A stretch of 64,000 nucleotides of DNA from Paenibacillus sp. YPG26 (GCF_023704175.1 NZ_CP084530.1:306501-370500), one strand, 5' to 3'; shown: positions 51,050 to 60,509, counted from the stretch's first letter. The notes: generated by a model from the letters alone, not told the origin. Translations and numbers: made by a program.

Positions 51050-52399
51050 GTGTGGGAGCCGTTAAGAAGAACAATGTCCATTCTTATGGCTGGTGCGCTG
51101 ATACTCAGCTTGGCCGCATGTGGAGGCGGAGCTGAATCCAACCCTGACATAGATCATAACCCTCCATTCCCAGGCGGAGACAGGCCAAGCGACAAGAAGG
51201 TCACTATCACTCTACAGAATATTTATCCTGACCCGACGACCCCAACTTATAAAACGGTGCACGCGCTCGCAGCCGAATACGAGAAGGCGAATCCGAACGT
51301 TCATATCGAGCTGGATACCCTGAACACGGACCAGCAGAAGATGAAGCTGAAGACACAGGCAGCCTCCAAGGAGATTCCGGACATCACGATTGTGAACCCG
51401 TCTGCGCAGATGAAGCCGTTCGTGGATGCCGGATTGCTGGCCCCGCTGAACGATGTATTGAACAAGAATGGGCTCAGAGACACCTACCATCCCGGCCTCC
51501 TGGACAACTACAGCTTCGATGGCAGTGTGTATGCGCTGCCGGACGGTTACAACATTGAGGTTGTATTCTATAACAAAGACCTGTTCAAGCAAGCAGGCAT
51601 CGATAAGGTTCCTGCCACATTCGAGGAGCTGCTGGCCGCTGTGAAAGCATTGAGGGCAGCAGGAATTACACCGATTGCGATCGGAGAAAAGGATTCCTGG
51701 ACGGGCTCCTTCCTGTTCATGAATATCCTGCTTCGCACAAATGAGGGTCCAGGCTTCCTGAAGGATGTGCTGGACGGTAAGCGGGAGTTCGATGATCCTG
51801 CTTTTATCGAGGCGGTAGACCGGTTCCAGGAGCTCGTCCAAGCCCGCGCCTTCCCTGACGGGGCAACCTCCATTGATGCCAATGCGAGCGGCAAAATCTT
51901 CAAATCCGGCAAGGCTGCGATGTGGGTGATCGGAACATGGGAGACAGGGGCGGTCGACGCCTCTTCTGTAGCCGGTCGGGTAGGGGCATTCCCTTTTCCC
52001 ACGATTGGCGGTAAAGGAGATCACCATGAATTCATGCTCGCCCCAGGCAGTGGCTTCGCCGTTGCCGCGAACAGTCAGCATCTGAAGGAGACCAAGGAAT
52101 TCCTGGGCTACTTCGCGCTTAATCTGCCTAAGAAGCAATTTGAGTATAAGAACGCGGTGGGTCTTGGACAGATCATAGACGGTGACCTGAAATCCGCAGG
52201 TTACTCTGATCTGGCGATTGAAGTAGCTGCCCTGTTCAGCAGCATCAAGGGCGGCGACTTGTCTTTTGACAACACCATGAATCCTGCGACCGCACAAGTC
52301 CATCTCAGCAGTATCCAGAATCTGTTCGTTCAGAGGGCAGATTCCAGGCAGGTGGCGCGGCAGCATCAGGTTGCATTCGAAGCGCATAACGAGAAGTAG
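51050..52399 (+). CDS. Extracellular solute-binding lipoprotein (sugar ABC type)
   Basis: The start chosen is GTG 51050 behind GGGGGCGGG. The 449-residue product has a lipoprotein signal with lipobox LSLAAC, after which the mature N-terminus is Gly/Ser-rich. The family-1 binding-protein fold shows in VHALAAEYEKANPNVHIELD, YALPDGYNIEVVFYNKDLFK, and GKAAMWVIGTWETGAV. It would capture an oligosaccharide or sugar outside the cell. No permease or ATPase genes accompany it; instead a YesM-like kinase and YesN-like regulator follow, so it may act as a co-sensor or work with permeases elsewhere. Confidence 0.9.
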   Translation: MWEPLRRTMSILMAGALILSLAACGGGAESNPDIDHNPPFPGGDRPSDKKVTITLQNIYPDPTTPTYKTVHALAAEYEKANPNVHIELDTLNTDQQKMKLKTQAASKEIPDITIVNPSAQMKPFVDAGLLAPLNDVLNKNGLRDTYHPGLLDNYSFDGSVYALPDGYNIEVVFYNKDLFKQAGIDKVPATFEELLAAVKALRAAGITPIAIGEKDSWTGSFLFMNILLRTNEGPGFLKDVLDGKREFDDPAFIEAVDRFQELVQARAFPDGATSIDANASGKIFKSGKAAMWVIGTWETGAVDASSVAGRVGAFPFPTIGGKGDHHEFMLAPGSGFAVAANSQHLKETKEFLGYFALNLPKKQFEYKNAVGLGQIIDGDLKSAGYSDLAIEVAALFSSIKGGDLSFDNTMNPATAQVHLSSIQNLFVQRADSRQVARQHQVAFEAHNEK

Positions 52400-52513
52400 A
52401 GATGGTTCGGAAGCAGGTGAAGGTTGCACCAGAATTGCCGGGTTCACTATCCGGGCGCTATGATTGAAGCAAGAAGAACAGCAGATCAAGCTGGAGGGGA
52501 GGGGGATAATCCT

Positions 52514-54328
52514 TTGAGAAGAGGTTTTCATTCCATTAACCACCGGTTATTCCTGCTGTTCCTTTTTTGTATGTCCGCGATTGTGCTTGTTGTGAGTCTG
52601 CTCTACTACAACCGCAATACGGAGCAGTTTCACGAGAAGATCAGTGATCTGGCACAGAAGAACGTGTCACAGACTGTTGGACTATTTGACCTGCTGTATA
52701 AAGGCTATGACAGTCTGTCGAAGACACTCAGCAACAATTTCGACATGGTTCGCAAGCTGAACGATAACTCTACAGAACCGGCTATGGCTTATAATACCGA
52801 ACAATCGATCACCAATATGATTGGGGCAAGCTTCTTCTCCCGGGATGACCTGGTGGGAATCCACGTGATTACAGATAAAGGCAAGATGTATAACTACGGC
52901 AACTATATCAATGTGATCGATCCGCACTACAGAGAGCAGGAATGGTACAGCCAAATTCAGCAATCCTCGGGCAAAATGGCCTGGCTTGGCGTATTCCCGC
53001 ACTCGCTGATTGACCAGAATCAGAGCCAGCCGGTATTTGCCTTTGGACGTCAGATTTTCGACCTGGATGAGCATAAGCCGATTGGCATAGTATTGTATGA
53101 GACCAATCCCAAGCCGATACTCGAAGCTTTGGATAATCTGAAGCTGGGGCAGAACTCTAGCGTATACCTGGTCTCCAGGGGAGGAAGGATGGTATCCGCG
53201 TCCGTGACTGCGCAGCCTGCTCCCGAAGTGCCGATACCTGAACTCGGAAATGAGGAGAATGTGGTGGTACAGCAGGATAACGGGTATCTGCTGGTGGCAT
53301 CCCGGCTGCCTTTTACCGATTGGTCTGTCGTCAGTATTACTCCGGATAAGGACCTGAATGTCGAGCTGGTGCAGATGAAGCGTTACTTGCTGATCGTTGT
53401 CTCAATCCTCATCATCGTCTCGGCCTTGATTGCTTCCATCGTCTCCAAGACGTTCTCCTCCCCGCTCAAGCGGCTGATCCGCGAAATGAAGCAGGTTGAG
53501 AAAGGGAACCTTCGGGGTGAGCTGAATGTAACCTCCTATCAAGAGATTAACATTCTGGTGGCCTCTTTTAACCGGATGGTAAGGCGGATTGAAGAGCTCA
53601 TTGAACGAGTGAAGATCTCGTCGGTCAGCGAGAAGAATGCGGAGCTGCATGCCCTGCAGTCTCAGGTTAATCCGCACTTTCTCTATAATACTCTCGATAT
53701 GATCTATTGGATGCTCGATGAGAAAGGGGACGGGGATGAGCAGCTCGGCGAGATCATTCTGTCGCTCTCTCATATGTTCCGCTATAGCAGCCACTGGGAA
53801 GAGGGCGCTGAGGTTACTCTCCGGGAGGAATTTGAGCAGATCAGCCACTATCTGAATATTATTCAGTTCCGGCTGGAGGGAAGGCTTAAGGTAGAGATGG
53901 AGACGGAAGAACAGTGGATGGATATCCGGATTCCGAAGATGACACTTCAGCCGGTAATCGAGAATGCTGTGAAGCATGGGCTGGAGTCGCTGGGCAGCAG
54001 ACAGGGTCTGCTCAGGGTCACGGTCAGGGAAGACGGTCAGAATCTGAATATTAGGATTGCCGATAATGGCTGCGGCATGAAGCCGGCTGAGCTGGAGAGG
54101 CTGGCAGCCTCATTGGATGAGAGAAGACCATCAGGCAAAGGACCGGGTGGAATCGGGCTGCAGAATCTGCACCTGCGGCTGAAGATCATGTTCGGGGAGC
54201 CGTATGGACTGCAGGTATACAGTATGCCGGAGGAAGGAACTACGGTGAACATTGTCATTCCATTACCGCAGAAGGAAGGGGGAGATCATGATGAACCTGA
54301 ACAGCCTGAACATCCTGATCGCGGATGA
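52514..54328 (+). CDS. YesM-family sensor histidine kinase
   Basis: The start chosen is TTG 52514 after GGGGGA. The 604-residue protein has a first membrane helix (about residues 12-32), an extracellular dCache-like sensor (about 35-290), a second helix (about 298-318) and HAMP (about 319-370). The His_kinase domain of the LytS/YesM type contains ALQSQVNPHFLYNTLDMIYW, with the phospho-His in NPHFLYN. The ATPase contains LQPVIENAVKHGLE and GIGLQNLHLRLKIMFGEPYG. It is translationally coupled to the response regulator gene (about 40 bases of overlap). Confidence 0.92.
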   Translation: MRRGFHSINHRLFLLFLFCMSAIVLVVSLLYYNRNTEQFHEKISDLAQKNVSQTVGLFDLLYKGYDSLSKTLSNNFDMVRKLNDNSTEPAMAYNTEQSITNMIGASFFSRDDLVGIHVITDKGKMYNYGNYINVIDPHYREQEWYSQIQQSSGKMAWLGVFPHSLIDQNQSQPVFAFGRQIFDLDEHKPIGIVLYETNPKPILEALDNLKLGQNSSVYLVSRGGRMVSASVTAQPAPEVPIPELGNEENVVVQQDNGYLLVASRLPFTDWSVVSITPDKDLNVELVQMKRYLLIVVSILIIVSALIASIVSKTFSSPLKRLIREMKQVEKGNLRGELNVTSYQEINILVASFNRMVRRIEELIERVKISSVSEKNAELHALQSQVNPHFLYNTLDMIYWMLDEKGDGDEQLGEIILSLSHMFRYSSHWEEGAEVTLREEFEQISHYLNIIQFRLEGRLKVEMETEEQWMDIRIPKMTLQPVIENAVKHGLESLGSRQGLLRVTVREDGQNLNIRIADNGCGMKPAELERLAASLDERRPSGKGPGGIGLQNLHLRLKIMFGEPYGLQVYSMPEEGTTVNIVIPLPQKEGGDHDEPEQPEHPDRG

Positions 54329-55502
54329 TGAGCGGGCAATCCGGGAGGGGATTAAAAGGACGATTGAGCAGATCAGTCCCGATTATCACGTTCATCTAGC
54401 CGCGATGGCTACAGAAGCTGTTCAAATTATGGGGAGCAACCGGATTGATATTGTGCTTACCGATATCTTAATGCCCGGGATGAACGGGCTGGAATTCATG
54501 AAGATCTCCAAGCACCGTTACCCCCTCGTCAAGTGGGTCGTCATCTCTGCCCATTCGGAGTTCTCCTATGCCCAGGAGGCGGTGAGATTGGGCGCCCGGG
54601 ATTACCTGCTTAAGCCGATAGGGAAGAAGCGGCTGGTTGAACTGATAGAGCACCTGCAGCCGGAAATCTGGCAGGAAAGTGAACGGATGCGGGAAGAGGA
54701 GAAGCTTCGCAGGAACCTCAAATTCCTGCATGAAGGCGTCCTTCGCCGATTGGCCTCGGGACTGGACACGGGCAATCTGGATACGCAGTCACTCATTCAG
54801 GAATATTCTGAATTTTATCTGGTCATGGTACAGCTTGAAGGGACAAGGAAAAGGACCGGGACAGGGACGGAGCCAGTGTACCCTCTTGAGCATTTCATCG
54901 TCGAGAATGTGCTGTCCGAGCTGATTGATACCCAGGGCAGGGGGCTCGTCATCAGCTATGACTTTGACTGCCTGCTGGGCCTTGTTGTACCTGATGGAGA
55001 TCTCGAAGAGTTCAAAGACCAGGTGAAGGGACATTTGACCCATTATTTGAAGATTCCTTTCCACATCGCTGTCTCTGGCCATATTCAGGATTTCGATACC
55101 ATTCCGCAGGTGGTTACGCAGATGAGACAGGCATCAGCCGTACAAGCGGTTGAACCTGCTAAAGGCAGTGGCGAGAAATCAATTGACGACGCCTTGTTAT
55201 ATATACAAGAGCACTATAGCGAAGATCTCTCCCTCGAACGGGTGGCTTCCGTCGTCTACCTGAATCCTGCGTACTTCAGTCAGCTGTTCAAGCTTAAGAC
55301 GGGTCAGGGTTATAAAGACTACGTGATCTCCCTGCGTCTCGAGCAGGCGAAGAAGCTGCTTCTGAATCCGAGGCTGCGGCTGGCGGACATTGCCGGACGC
55401 ATCGGATACCAGGACATGCGGCATTTCACCCAGGTATTCCGCCGGAAATTCGGCTTGACTCCAACCGAGTTCCGTCATAAGCAGAATGTTAAGGTGATCT
55501 AG
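54288..55502 (+). CDS. YesN-family response regulator (receiver plus AraC DNA-binding domain)
   Basis: The 404-residue protein begins at ATG 54288 (or the adjacent ATG 54291) behind GGAAGGGGGAG. The receiver domain shows ILIADDERAIREGIKRTIEQ (acidic pair), IDIVLTDILMPGMNGLEFM (phospho-Asp), VISAHSEFSYAQEAVRLGAR and DYLLKPI (Lys). The C-terminal AraC domain covers about residues 300-400 with LERVASVVYLNPAYFSQLFK and LADIAGRIGYQDMRHFTQVF. It is the partner of the YesM-type kinase; the likely targets are sugar-uptake genes. Confidence 0.93.
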   Translation: MMNLNSLNILIADDERAIREGIKRTIEQISPDYHVHLAAMATEAVQIMGSNRIDIVLTDILMPGMNGLEFMKISKHRYPLVKWVVISAHSEFSYAQEAVRLGARDYLLKPIGKKRLVELIEHLQPEIWQESERMREEEKLRRNLKFLHEGVLRRLASGLDTGNLDTQSLIQEYSEFYLVMVQLEGTRKRTGTGTEPVYPLEHFIVENVLSELIDTQGRGLVISYDFDCLLGLVVPDGDLEEFKDQVKGHLTHYLKIPFHIAVSGHIQDFDTIPQVVTQMRQASAVQAVEPAKGSGEKSIDDALLYIQEHYSEDLSLERVASVVYLNPAYFSQLFKLKTGQGYKDYVISLRLEQAKKLLLNPRLRLADIAGRIGYQDMRHFTQVFRRKFGLTPTEFRHKQNVKVI

Positions 55503-55511
55503 CCGAAGCTG

Positions 55512-56282
55512 TTACTTCGCCGGAATCTGCGCCCTCGCCTTGGCAATAATTCCGCTGATCTTCAGCTCCAAAGTGTGAATGCCCTTCTTCTGATCTATAG
55601 CCTGGCGGGTTAGTGAGACAAGGACAGACAGGGAATCTGCTGTCCGCTTGGCTTCCTTCTTCTGCAGCAGCTGCTTGAAGTCACTCCACTCGGCGGAATA
55701 TCGCTTCTTGGGGATATCCAAGGCGCTCTTGGCGGATTTGATCTGCACTTTGACAGAGTCTATGCCGGCAAGGATCGCGCGAATGTCCTTGATCTTCCTG
55801 GCTTTCTCGTCTTTGGCGGCTTTCAGCTGCTTCTCCTTTAGCTTGATATCCTCTCTGGCCAGCTGGACAGCAAGCCGCATCTCGGCTGTCGCAGATTTAG
55901 TACCGCTGACAGAGCTGTAGAGTACGAACATCGGCTTGTACTTGTCCTTGGTCATCTGAAGCTTCTTCTCCAGCTGAGCGACTTTGTCCGCATCAATCCC
56001 TGTGATCTGCTTGCGAACGGCGATTATCGCTTCTTCGTTCCCATAATGTGCATTCTTGATAGTCCCATCCAGAGCGGACTCCTGTGCCAGCAGTGAGGAT
56101 AATTCATTGAAAGACGCAATAATCCGGCTCTTTAGCGCTGCATCCGCCGCTGCGGCAGCTTTCTCCACAGATAGCTTAAGCGAATCGGTAAGCTGGGAGC
56201 TTGATCCCAATACCATTGAGGGAACCGACGCGGCAAGTATGGCAGCTAGAACGATCGCGGCCATTGTTCTGTTCAGGTTCAT
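55512..56282 (-). CDS. Exported coiled-coil protein of unknown function
   Basis: The start is ATG 56282, eight bases after AAAGGAGG; the frame is open to 56438 without a site. The 256-residue product has a signal peptide (MAAIVLAAILAASVPSMVLG) and is otherwise almost entirely helical and Lys/Glu/Ala-rich (VAQLEKKLQMTKDKYKP, LKEKQLKAAKDEKARKIKDI), the pattern of a long coiled coil. There are no cysteines or membrane segments in the mature part. It sits convergent with the YesN gene. Many Paenibacillus genomes encode such exported coiled-coil proteins without known function. Confidence 0.75.
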   Translation of the reverse strand: MNLNRTMAAIVLAAILAASVPSMVLGSSSQLTDSLKLSVEKAAAAADAALKSRIIASFNELSSLLAQESALDGTIKNAHYGNEEAIIAVRKQITGIDADKVAQLEKKLQMTKDKYKPMFVLYSSVSGTKSATAEMRLAVQLAREDIKLKEKQLKAAKDEKARKIKDIRAILAGIDSVKVQIKSAKSALDIPKKRYSAEWSDFKQLLQKKEAKRTADSLSVLVSLTRQAIDQKKGIHTLELKISGIIAKARAQIPAK

Positions 56283-56430
56283 AATAAGTGCCTCCTTTAG
56301 ATTGATGTACCTAAGCGGCAGGGCGTGATAGGAAGCCTCTGTTCTGTCGCGGGAACCGCTACCCCTCGGCGCAATGCCACAGCTCACTCTCGGATACAAG
56401 GCAGTTGCCCAAAGCCCCTGAATCACGCCA

Positions 56431-56477
56431 AAAAGCACCCATAAGAAAAGGCGTCTCGCCTAATCTTACGGGTGCTT
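56431..56477 (-). terminator. Terminator of the SLH protein gene
   Basis: On the minus strand AAGCACCCGTAAGA pairs with TCTTATGGGTGCTT (one G-T pair), with an inner AGGCG/CGCCT hairpin and a following TTT. Confidence 0.8.
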
Positions 56478-56560
56478 CCACGTAAGTACATATGTTTGCA
56501 TTTAATATACAAGATACCTGAACTGGAGTCAAGTGGAAGTGGGAATTGCCAAGTTACAGG

Positions 56561-57625
56561 TTATAGCTCCGATGCCTCGCTGTATTCGCCTGCTGTACTA
56601 TAGATTTTCCAGCCATCCTGGGTTTTGCGGAGGTAGTAGGTGTCGTCTCCGGCTGAAGACATGGTGTAAGAGTCTGTACCCTGCGAAATTGTGAGTTCAA
56701 TCGTCCCTCCGGTCATATCAACAACCGCGTACCGGTCCGATTTAGAAGTGACCTGCCCGTTCATTTCACCCTTCATGGTAACTTCCATAGTCAGCCCCAT
56801 GTCTTGGTAAGCTCTCATTTCTTCCACAGCTAGCAGCTCGAGGTCTCTGGCAAAACCGACTTCGTTCTTCTCAATGCCGATCTGCATTTGGTCGAAGTCC
56901 CCGTTCTTGAAAGCGTCGAACTGTTCCTGGATGTGCTGCTTCACGAGAACGACTAAGACGCTGTCCTCCGGAGTAAGTGTGGACTCCAGATGAAGGGAAC
57001 GATTCAGGAAGGTGGCCGCTTCAGCCCGGGTGGCCGTAGCTCTCGGATGGAACCCGCCGTCCTTATAACCACTGGCAATTCCAGCCTTGCTCAGCTTCTC
57101 AATGTCCTCCTGGGCCCAGTACCCGGAGATATCATTGAAGGCGACAGGCGTTCCTTCGAATTGAACCGTAGCATTGAAGAATCTGGACAGAATGGCGCTA
57201 ATTTCGGCTCTGGTAATCCTGCCGTTCGGTGCGAAGTGAGCTGTATCCACCCCATTCACTATGCCAAGCGAGCTCGCTTCGATTACAGCGGAGTAGTACC
57301 AGTCGCTCTTTTTCACATCGATAAAGGTATTATCCTTAAGTGTCTCAGGTGCGGCAGAATCGACAGCTCTCAGTAAAATGGTGACGAATTCGGCGCGTGT
57401 TACCGCATCATTTGGCTTCAGATATACCTCGCCATCTTTGTTGTAACCTTTAAGCACACCTGCCTGAACGAAGTCGCTTAGCACCTCGGAAGCCCAATGT
57501 CCCTCCACGTCGGCAGGAAAGTACTGGTATATGTCACCGCCCTCTGCGGTCTCCTCAGCATAGGCAGATGGAATAGCCGCTGTCATGAGAATAACGGTCA
57601 GAAGAATAGATAGCCATTTGTTCAA
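56561..57625 (-). CDS. S-layer homology (SLH) domain protein
   Basis: The 354-residue protein starts at TTG 57625 behind AAGGGGGAAC and has a signal peptide ending AYA. Three SLH repeats follow within about residues 30-210: each has a GHWA or DWYYSAV-type element, GVLKGYNKDGEVYLKPNDAV, and TRAEFVTILLRA. The C-terminal 130 residues are a separate domain (EMRAYQDMGLTMEVTMKGEM, WKIYSTAGEYSEAS) like small lipid- or ligand-binding NTF2/Cystatin-type folds. SLH repeats bind pyruvylated secondary wall polymer, so the protein is held on the cell surface. No S-layer or pyruvyl-transferase gene is adjacent. Confidence 0.88.
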   Translation of the reverse strand: MNKWLSILLTVILMTAAIPSAYAEETAEGGDIYQYFPADVEGHWASEVLSDFVQAGVLKGYNKDGEVYLKPNDAVTRAEFVTILLRAVDSAAPETLKDNTFIDVKKSDWYYSAVIEASSLGIVNGVDTAHFAPNGRITRAEISAILSRFFNATVQFEGTPVAFNDISGYWAQEDIEKLSKAGIASGYKDGGFHPRATATRAEAATFLNRSLHLESTLTPEDSVLVVLVKQHIQEQFDAFKNGDFDQMQIGIEKNEVGFARDLELLAVEEMRAYQDMGLTMEVTMKGEMNGQVTSKSDRYAVVDMTGGTIELTISQGTDSYTMSSAGDDTYYLRKTQDGWKIYSTAGEYSEASEL

Positions 57626-57730
57626 AATAAGTTCCCCCTTAAGAAGTATGTAATGTCCTGCGGAATGGCCTCTACTAATATAAGTCCTTATAAAAGAAGG
57701 AACAACTAGTAATAAAAGGAATAACGATAA

Positions 57731-57778
57731 AAAAGACCAGCCGCCCCCGCATGGCTTGCATGGGTGACGGCTGGTCTT
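57731..57778 (-). terminator. Terminator of the YiaAB gene
   Basis: On the minus strand AAGACCAGCCG pairs with CGGCTGGTCTT, with six T residues after the stem. Confidence 0.85.
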
Positions 57779-57801
57779 CGCTTACCTCGGCTTAAATTGT
57801 C

Positions 57802-58053
57802 TTAGCTGTTATGTGTGGTATTGCGGTTCTGTTCGGCGATAATCTCGTTATCTTCGCTGTTATCCCTGGTCACTTTCTGTGTCAGGATAGCACCAACGGC
57901 TACCAGAATCATAACCGCGACATAGTATCCCTTCTCGTTCAGCTGCATATCGGCATTGTAAATCCCGATCGAGAATAAAGCGATCCCGGCGAAAAATGTG
58001 AAGTAAGCTAGGAACGTGAACGCTGGTGTGTTTCTTTTTCTGTACTTTTGCAA
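57802..58053 (-). CDS. YiaA/YiaB-family two-helix membrane protein
   Basis: The 83-residue protein starts at TTG 58053 after AGAGGGG. Two membrane helices (about residues 12-33 and 45-62; FTFLAYFTFFAGIALFSIGI and YVAVMILVAVGAILTQKVTR) with the intervening ADMQLNEKGYY are the YiaAB pattern. The tail is polar and Asn/Glu-rich. The role of the family is not known. It has its own terminator. Confidence 0.85.
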   Translation of the reverse strand: MQKYRKRNTPAFTFLAYFTFFAGIALFSIGIYNADMQLNEKGYYVAVMILVAVGAILTQKVTRDNSEDNEIIAEQNRNTTHNS

Positions 58054-58232
58054 AATAATTACCCCTCTGTCTGAATTTTGTTCATGTGAAGATGTCTGGT
58101 TATTCTAGGGTGGAAGTCAAATATGGATATATCTTACTATGCGGCCCGCTACTTTTCTACTGGTTTTTTGATTCTTGGAGCAGACTTCCCAGGTATGGAT
58201 GCCTTCAAGACCAGTATTTGCTATTTGAATGA

Positions 58233-59078
58233 TCAATGGCTGCCGTTCATCAGCTTGCTGAGCTTGGTCTCCGTGCTGGAATCCTGAACCGGCGTATAGA
58301 CACTGCACCTTAGATCGGTGGCCCCCTGAACCTGAAGGGAGGTCAGGTTGAACAGCATCTTCCCGGCACGGGCATGCCGGAATTCAATCATGACCTCCGG
58401 TGCGGAGCTGACGTCGCTCGCATTCCACAGCTCCAGGAAGTCCGGGTACTGATGGGTCATTTTGTCTATAAAATCTGAATACCAGGGGTCGGCAACATAC
58501 TGTCCGTAGTAGGCGCGGAAGATGGATAGAAATCCCCGCACAAAGTGCTCCCAGTTCACGGCAAGGCTGCGGAGCTCTTTCTTGTTGAATAACAGCTCGA
58601 TCATATTCCGCTCGGATGCGGGAATTAGATCGAAATTGAGGAACACGTGCGCAGCTGCCGCATTCCATCCTACAATCTGGCATTTGCGATCAGAGATAAT
58701 GGTTGGACAGTATTTAAGCTCATCCAGAATTCTGCGGAGCGAAGGACTGATCACCGTGTCTTCTGCTTCATTAGCAGGCTTCATATGAGAGCCGGGTTCC
58801 AGGGCCAGCGCATATAAATATTTCCGCTCATCGGTGTTCAGCTGAAGGGCCCCGGCAATAGCATCCAGCACAGAGGGGGATACCTTGATATCCCGGCCCT
58901 GCTCCAGCCACGTATACCAGGTCGTGCTGACCCCGGCCAGAGTCGCGACTTCTTCCCTGCGGAGTCCGGGAGTTCGGCGCCGGGTACCGGGAGGAAGGCC
59001 TACGGTATGAGGATGCAGCTTGGAGCGCTGGGCTTTGAGAAATTCGGATAGAGCCTCAAGTCGTGCTTCCGGTTTCAT
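58233..59078 (-). CDS. HTH regulator with MmyB-like ligand-binding domain
   Basis: The 281-residue protein has an N-terminal XRE-type helix-turn-helix (about residues 12-75) that includes the TPGLRREEVATLAGVSTTWY motif of this family. The MmyB-like ligand-binding domain (about 105-270) contains CPTIISDRKCQIVGWNAAAA, LLFNKKELRSLAVNWEHFVR and FRHARAGKMLFNLTSLQVQG. Members of this family have been linked to fatty-acid-like ligands. It is divergent from fabF, and the two promoters overlap over a shared repeat, which suits a regulator of that gene. Confidence 0.9.
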   Translation of the reverse strand: MKPEARLEALSEFLKAQRSKLHPHTVGLPPGTRRRTPGLRREEVATLAGVSTTWYTWLEQGRDIKVSPSVLDAIAGALQLNTDERKYLYALALEPGSHMKPANEAEDTVISPSLRRILDELKYCPTIISDRKCQIVGWNAAAAHVFLNFDLIPASERNMIELLFNKKELRSLAVNWEHFVRGFLSIFRAYYGQYVADPWYSDFIDKMTHQYPDFLELWNASDVSSAPEVMIEFRHARAGKMLFNLTSLQVQGATDLRCSVYTPVQDSSTETKLSKLMNGSH

Positions 59079-59090
59079 GGCATTCGTCCT

Positions 59091-59163
59091 TTACAAGTTT
59101 ATTCTAGTGCTAATTATACTAGGATAAATACAAACTTGTAATAGGATAATGGCTGGTTACAAT
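59091..59163. promoter_or_regulatory. Divergent overlapping promoters with an inverted repeat
   Basis: TTACAAGTTT (59091-59100) and AAACTTGTAA (59132-59141) are exact inverted copies. The inner TTCTAGT/ACTAGGA arms pair partly. On the minus strand TTACAA (59141-59136) to TATAAT (59118-59113) has a 17-base spacer. On the plus strand TTGTAA (59136-59141) to TACAAT (59158-59163) has a 16-base spacer. The right half-site thus contains both -35 boxes, so one bound regulator would control both genes. Confidence 0.6.
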
Positions 59164-59270
59164 AGAGACAAGAAATATAGAATGTTATTTCATGCTCCCA
59201 TACAAGGGGAGAGGTGAGCTGCTGTTCACCGGCTCCACAATAAATTAGATCGTAAGAGAGAGGTGCCAAG

Positions 59271-60509
59271 ATGGAAAGAGTAGTGATTACAGGAATGGGG
59301 ATTCTATCGCCCCTTGGAAATGAACTGGATACGTTCTGGAATGGACTCAAGGAGGGAAGGTCGGGCATAAGCACGATTGATACTTTTGATGTGTCGGGTT
59401 ACAAGACCCGGATTGCGGGCCTGGTCCGGGGACTTGATCCCGAAGGCAGATGGGGACGCAAGGAAGCCCGGAAGATGGACAGGTTCAGCCAGCTCGGGCT
59501 TGCGGCAGCGGAGCAGGCGCTTGAGCATTCGGGACTGAAGCTGGATCAGCTCGATCGTGAGCGTCTCGGGGTGTATGTAGGCTCCGGTATCGGCGGGATT
59601 GAGACCCTCGTGAACAATGTGGATCTGCTGCGGGACCGCGGTCCGGGCAGAGTCAGCCCCAGCCTTGTTCCGATGATGATCTCCAATATGGCTGCGGCGC
59701 TTATCAGCATCCACTTTGGCGCGATGGGTCCAACACTATCGCCGGTTACCGCCTGTTCGATCGGGAACACGGCGATCGGTGAGGCTTGGCGCGTGATCCG
59801 AAGCGGTGACGCGGATGTGATTTTTGCCGGGGGAACCGAGGCTGCCGCTCATCCCATTGCCCTGGCCGGATTCGGAAATGCTACGGCGCTTTCAGTCCGA
59901 AATGATGAGCCTGCGAAGGCCAGCCGGCCGTTCGATGCGGACCGGGACGGGTTCGTGATGGGAGAGGGTGCGGGTATCCTTGTGCTGGAATCCCTGACTC
60001 ATGCCCAGAAGCGCGGCGCGCAAATCTATGGGGAAGTGATCGGCTACGGGGCTAGCTCGGATGCCTACCACATGGTGGCTTCTCATCCAGAGGGGATCGG
60101 AGGTTACCTGGCGATGAAGAGTGCTGTCAAATCGGCGGGTCTCACCCCGCAGGACATTGATGTAATCAGCGCCCATGCGACCAGCACGGAGGTAGGCGAC
60201 CTGGCGGAGACGATGGCGATCAAGAAGCTGCTGGGCGAGGCGGCGCACCGCGTTCCGGTTACGGCTAACAAATCCATGCTGGGACACATGTTCGGAGCCG
60301 CCGGCGGGGCCGAAGCCATTGCTCTCGTGCAAAGTCTGCGGGAAGGTATCATCCCCCCGACAATCAATCTGGATCAGCCGGGTGAGGGCTGTGACCTTGA
60401 CTATGTGCCGAATACCGCCCGGACGGGCACGTTCGAGGTGGGATTGTCCAATTCCTTTGGTTTCGGTGGACACAATGCCGTAATTGTGCTGAGGAAGTAT
60501 GCGGGCTGA
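59271..60509 (+). CDS. fabF: Beta-ketoacyl-ACP synthase II (FabF family)
   Basis: The 412-residue thiolase-fold enzyme has VVITGMGILSPLGNELDTFW at the N-terminus and the full Cys-His-His set: Cys162 in TACSIGN, His302 in SAHATST, His339 in NKSMLGHMFGAAGG. It condenses malonyl-ACP with acyl-ACP in fatty-acid elongation. AGAGAGG precedes the ATG. It stands alone, divergent from an MmyB-like regulator and not in a fab operon, so it may be an accessory synthase under special control. A decayed homologous fragment lies at 63865-64000. Confidence 0.93.
   Translation: MERVVITGMGILSPLGNELDTFWNGLKEGRSGISTIDTFDVSGYKTRIAGLVRGLDPEGRWGRKEARKMDRFSQLGLAAAEQALEHSGLKLDQLDRERLGVYVGSGIGGIETLVNNVDLLRDRGPGRVSPSLVPMMISNMAAALISIHFGAMGPTLSPVTACSIGNTAIGEAWRVIRSGDADVIFAGGTEAAAHPIALAGFGNATALSVRNDEPAKASRPFDADRDGFVMGEGAGILVLESLTHAQKRGAQIYGEVIGYGASSDAYHMVASHPEGIGGYLAMKSAVKSAGLTPQDIDVISAHATSTEVGDLAETMAIKKLLGEAAHRVPVTANKSMLGHMFGAAGGAEAIALVQSLREGIIPPTINLDQPGEGCDLDYVPNTARTGTFEVGLSNSFGFGGHNAVIVLRKYAG

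Noticed and set aside
51212..52543. A 443-codon open frame on the minus strand
   Set aside because: It is antisense to the well-formed solute-binding lipoprotein gene and has no ribosome binding site or recognisable domain; it follows from codon bias of the real gene.
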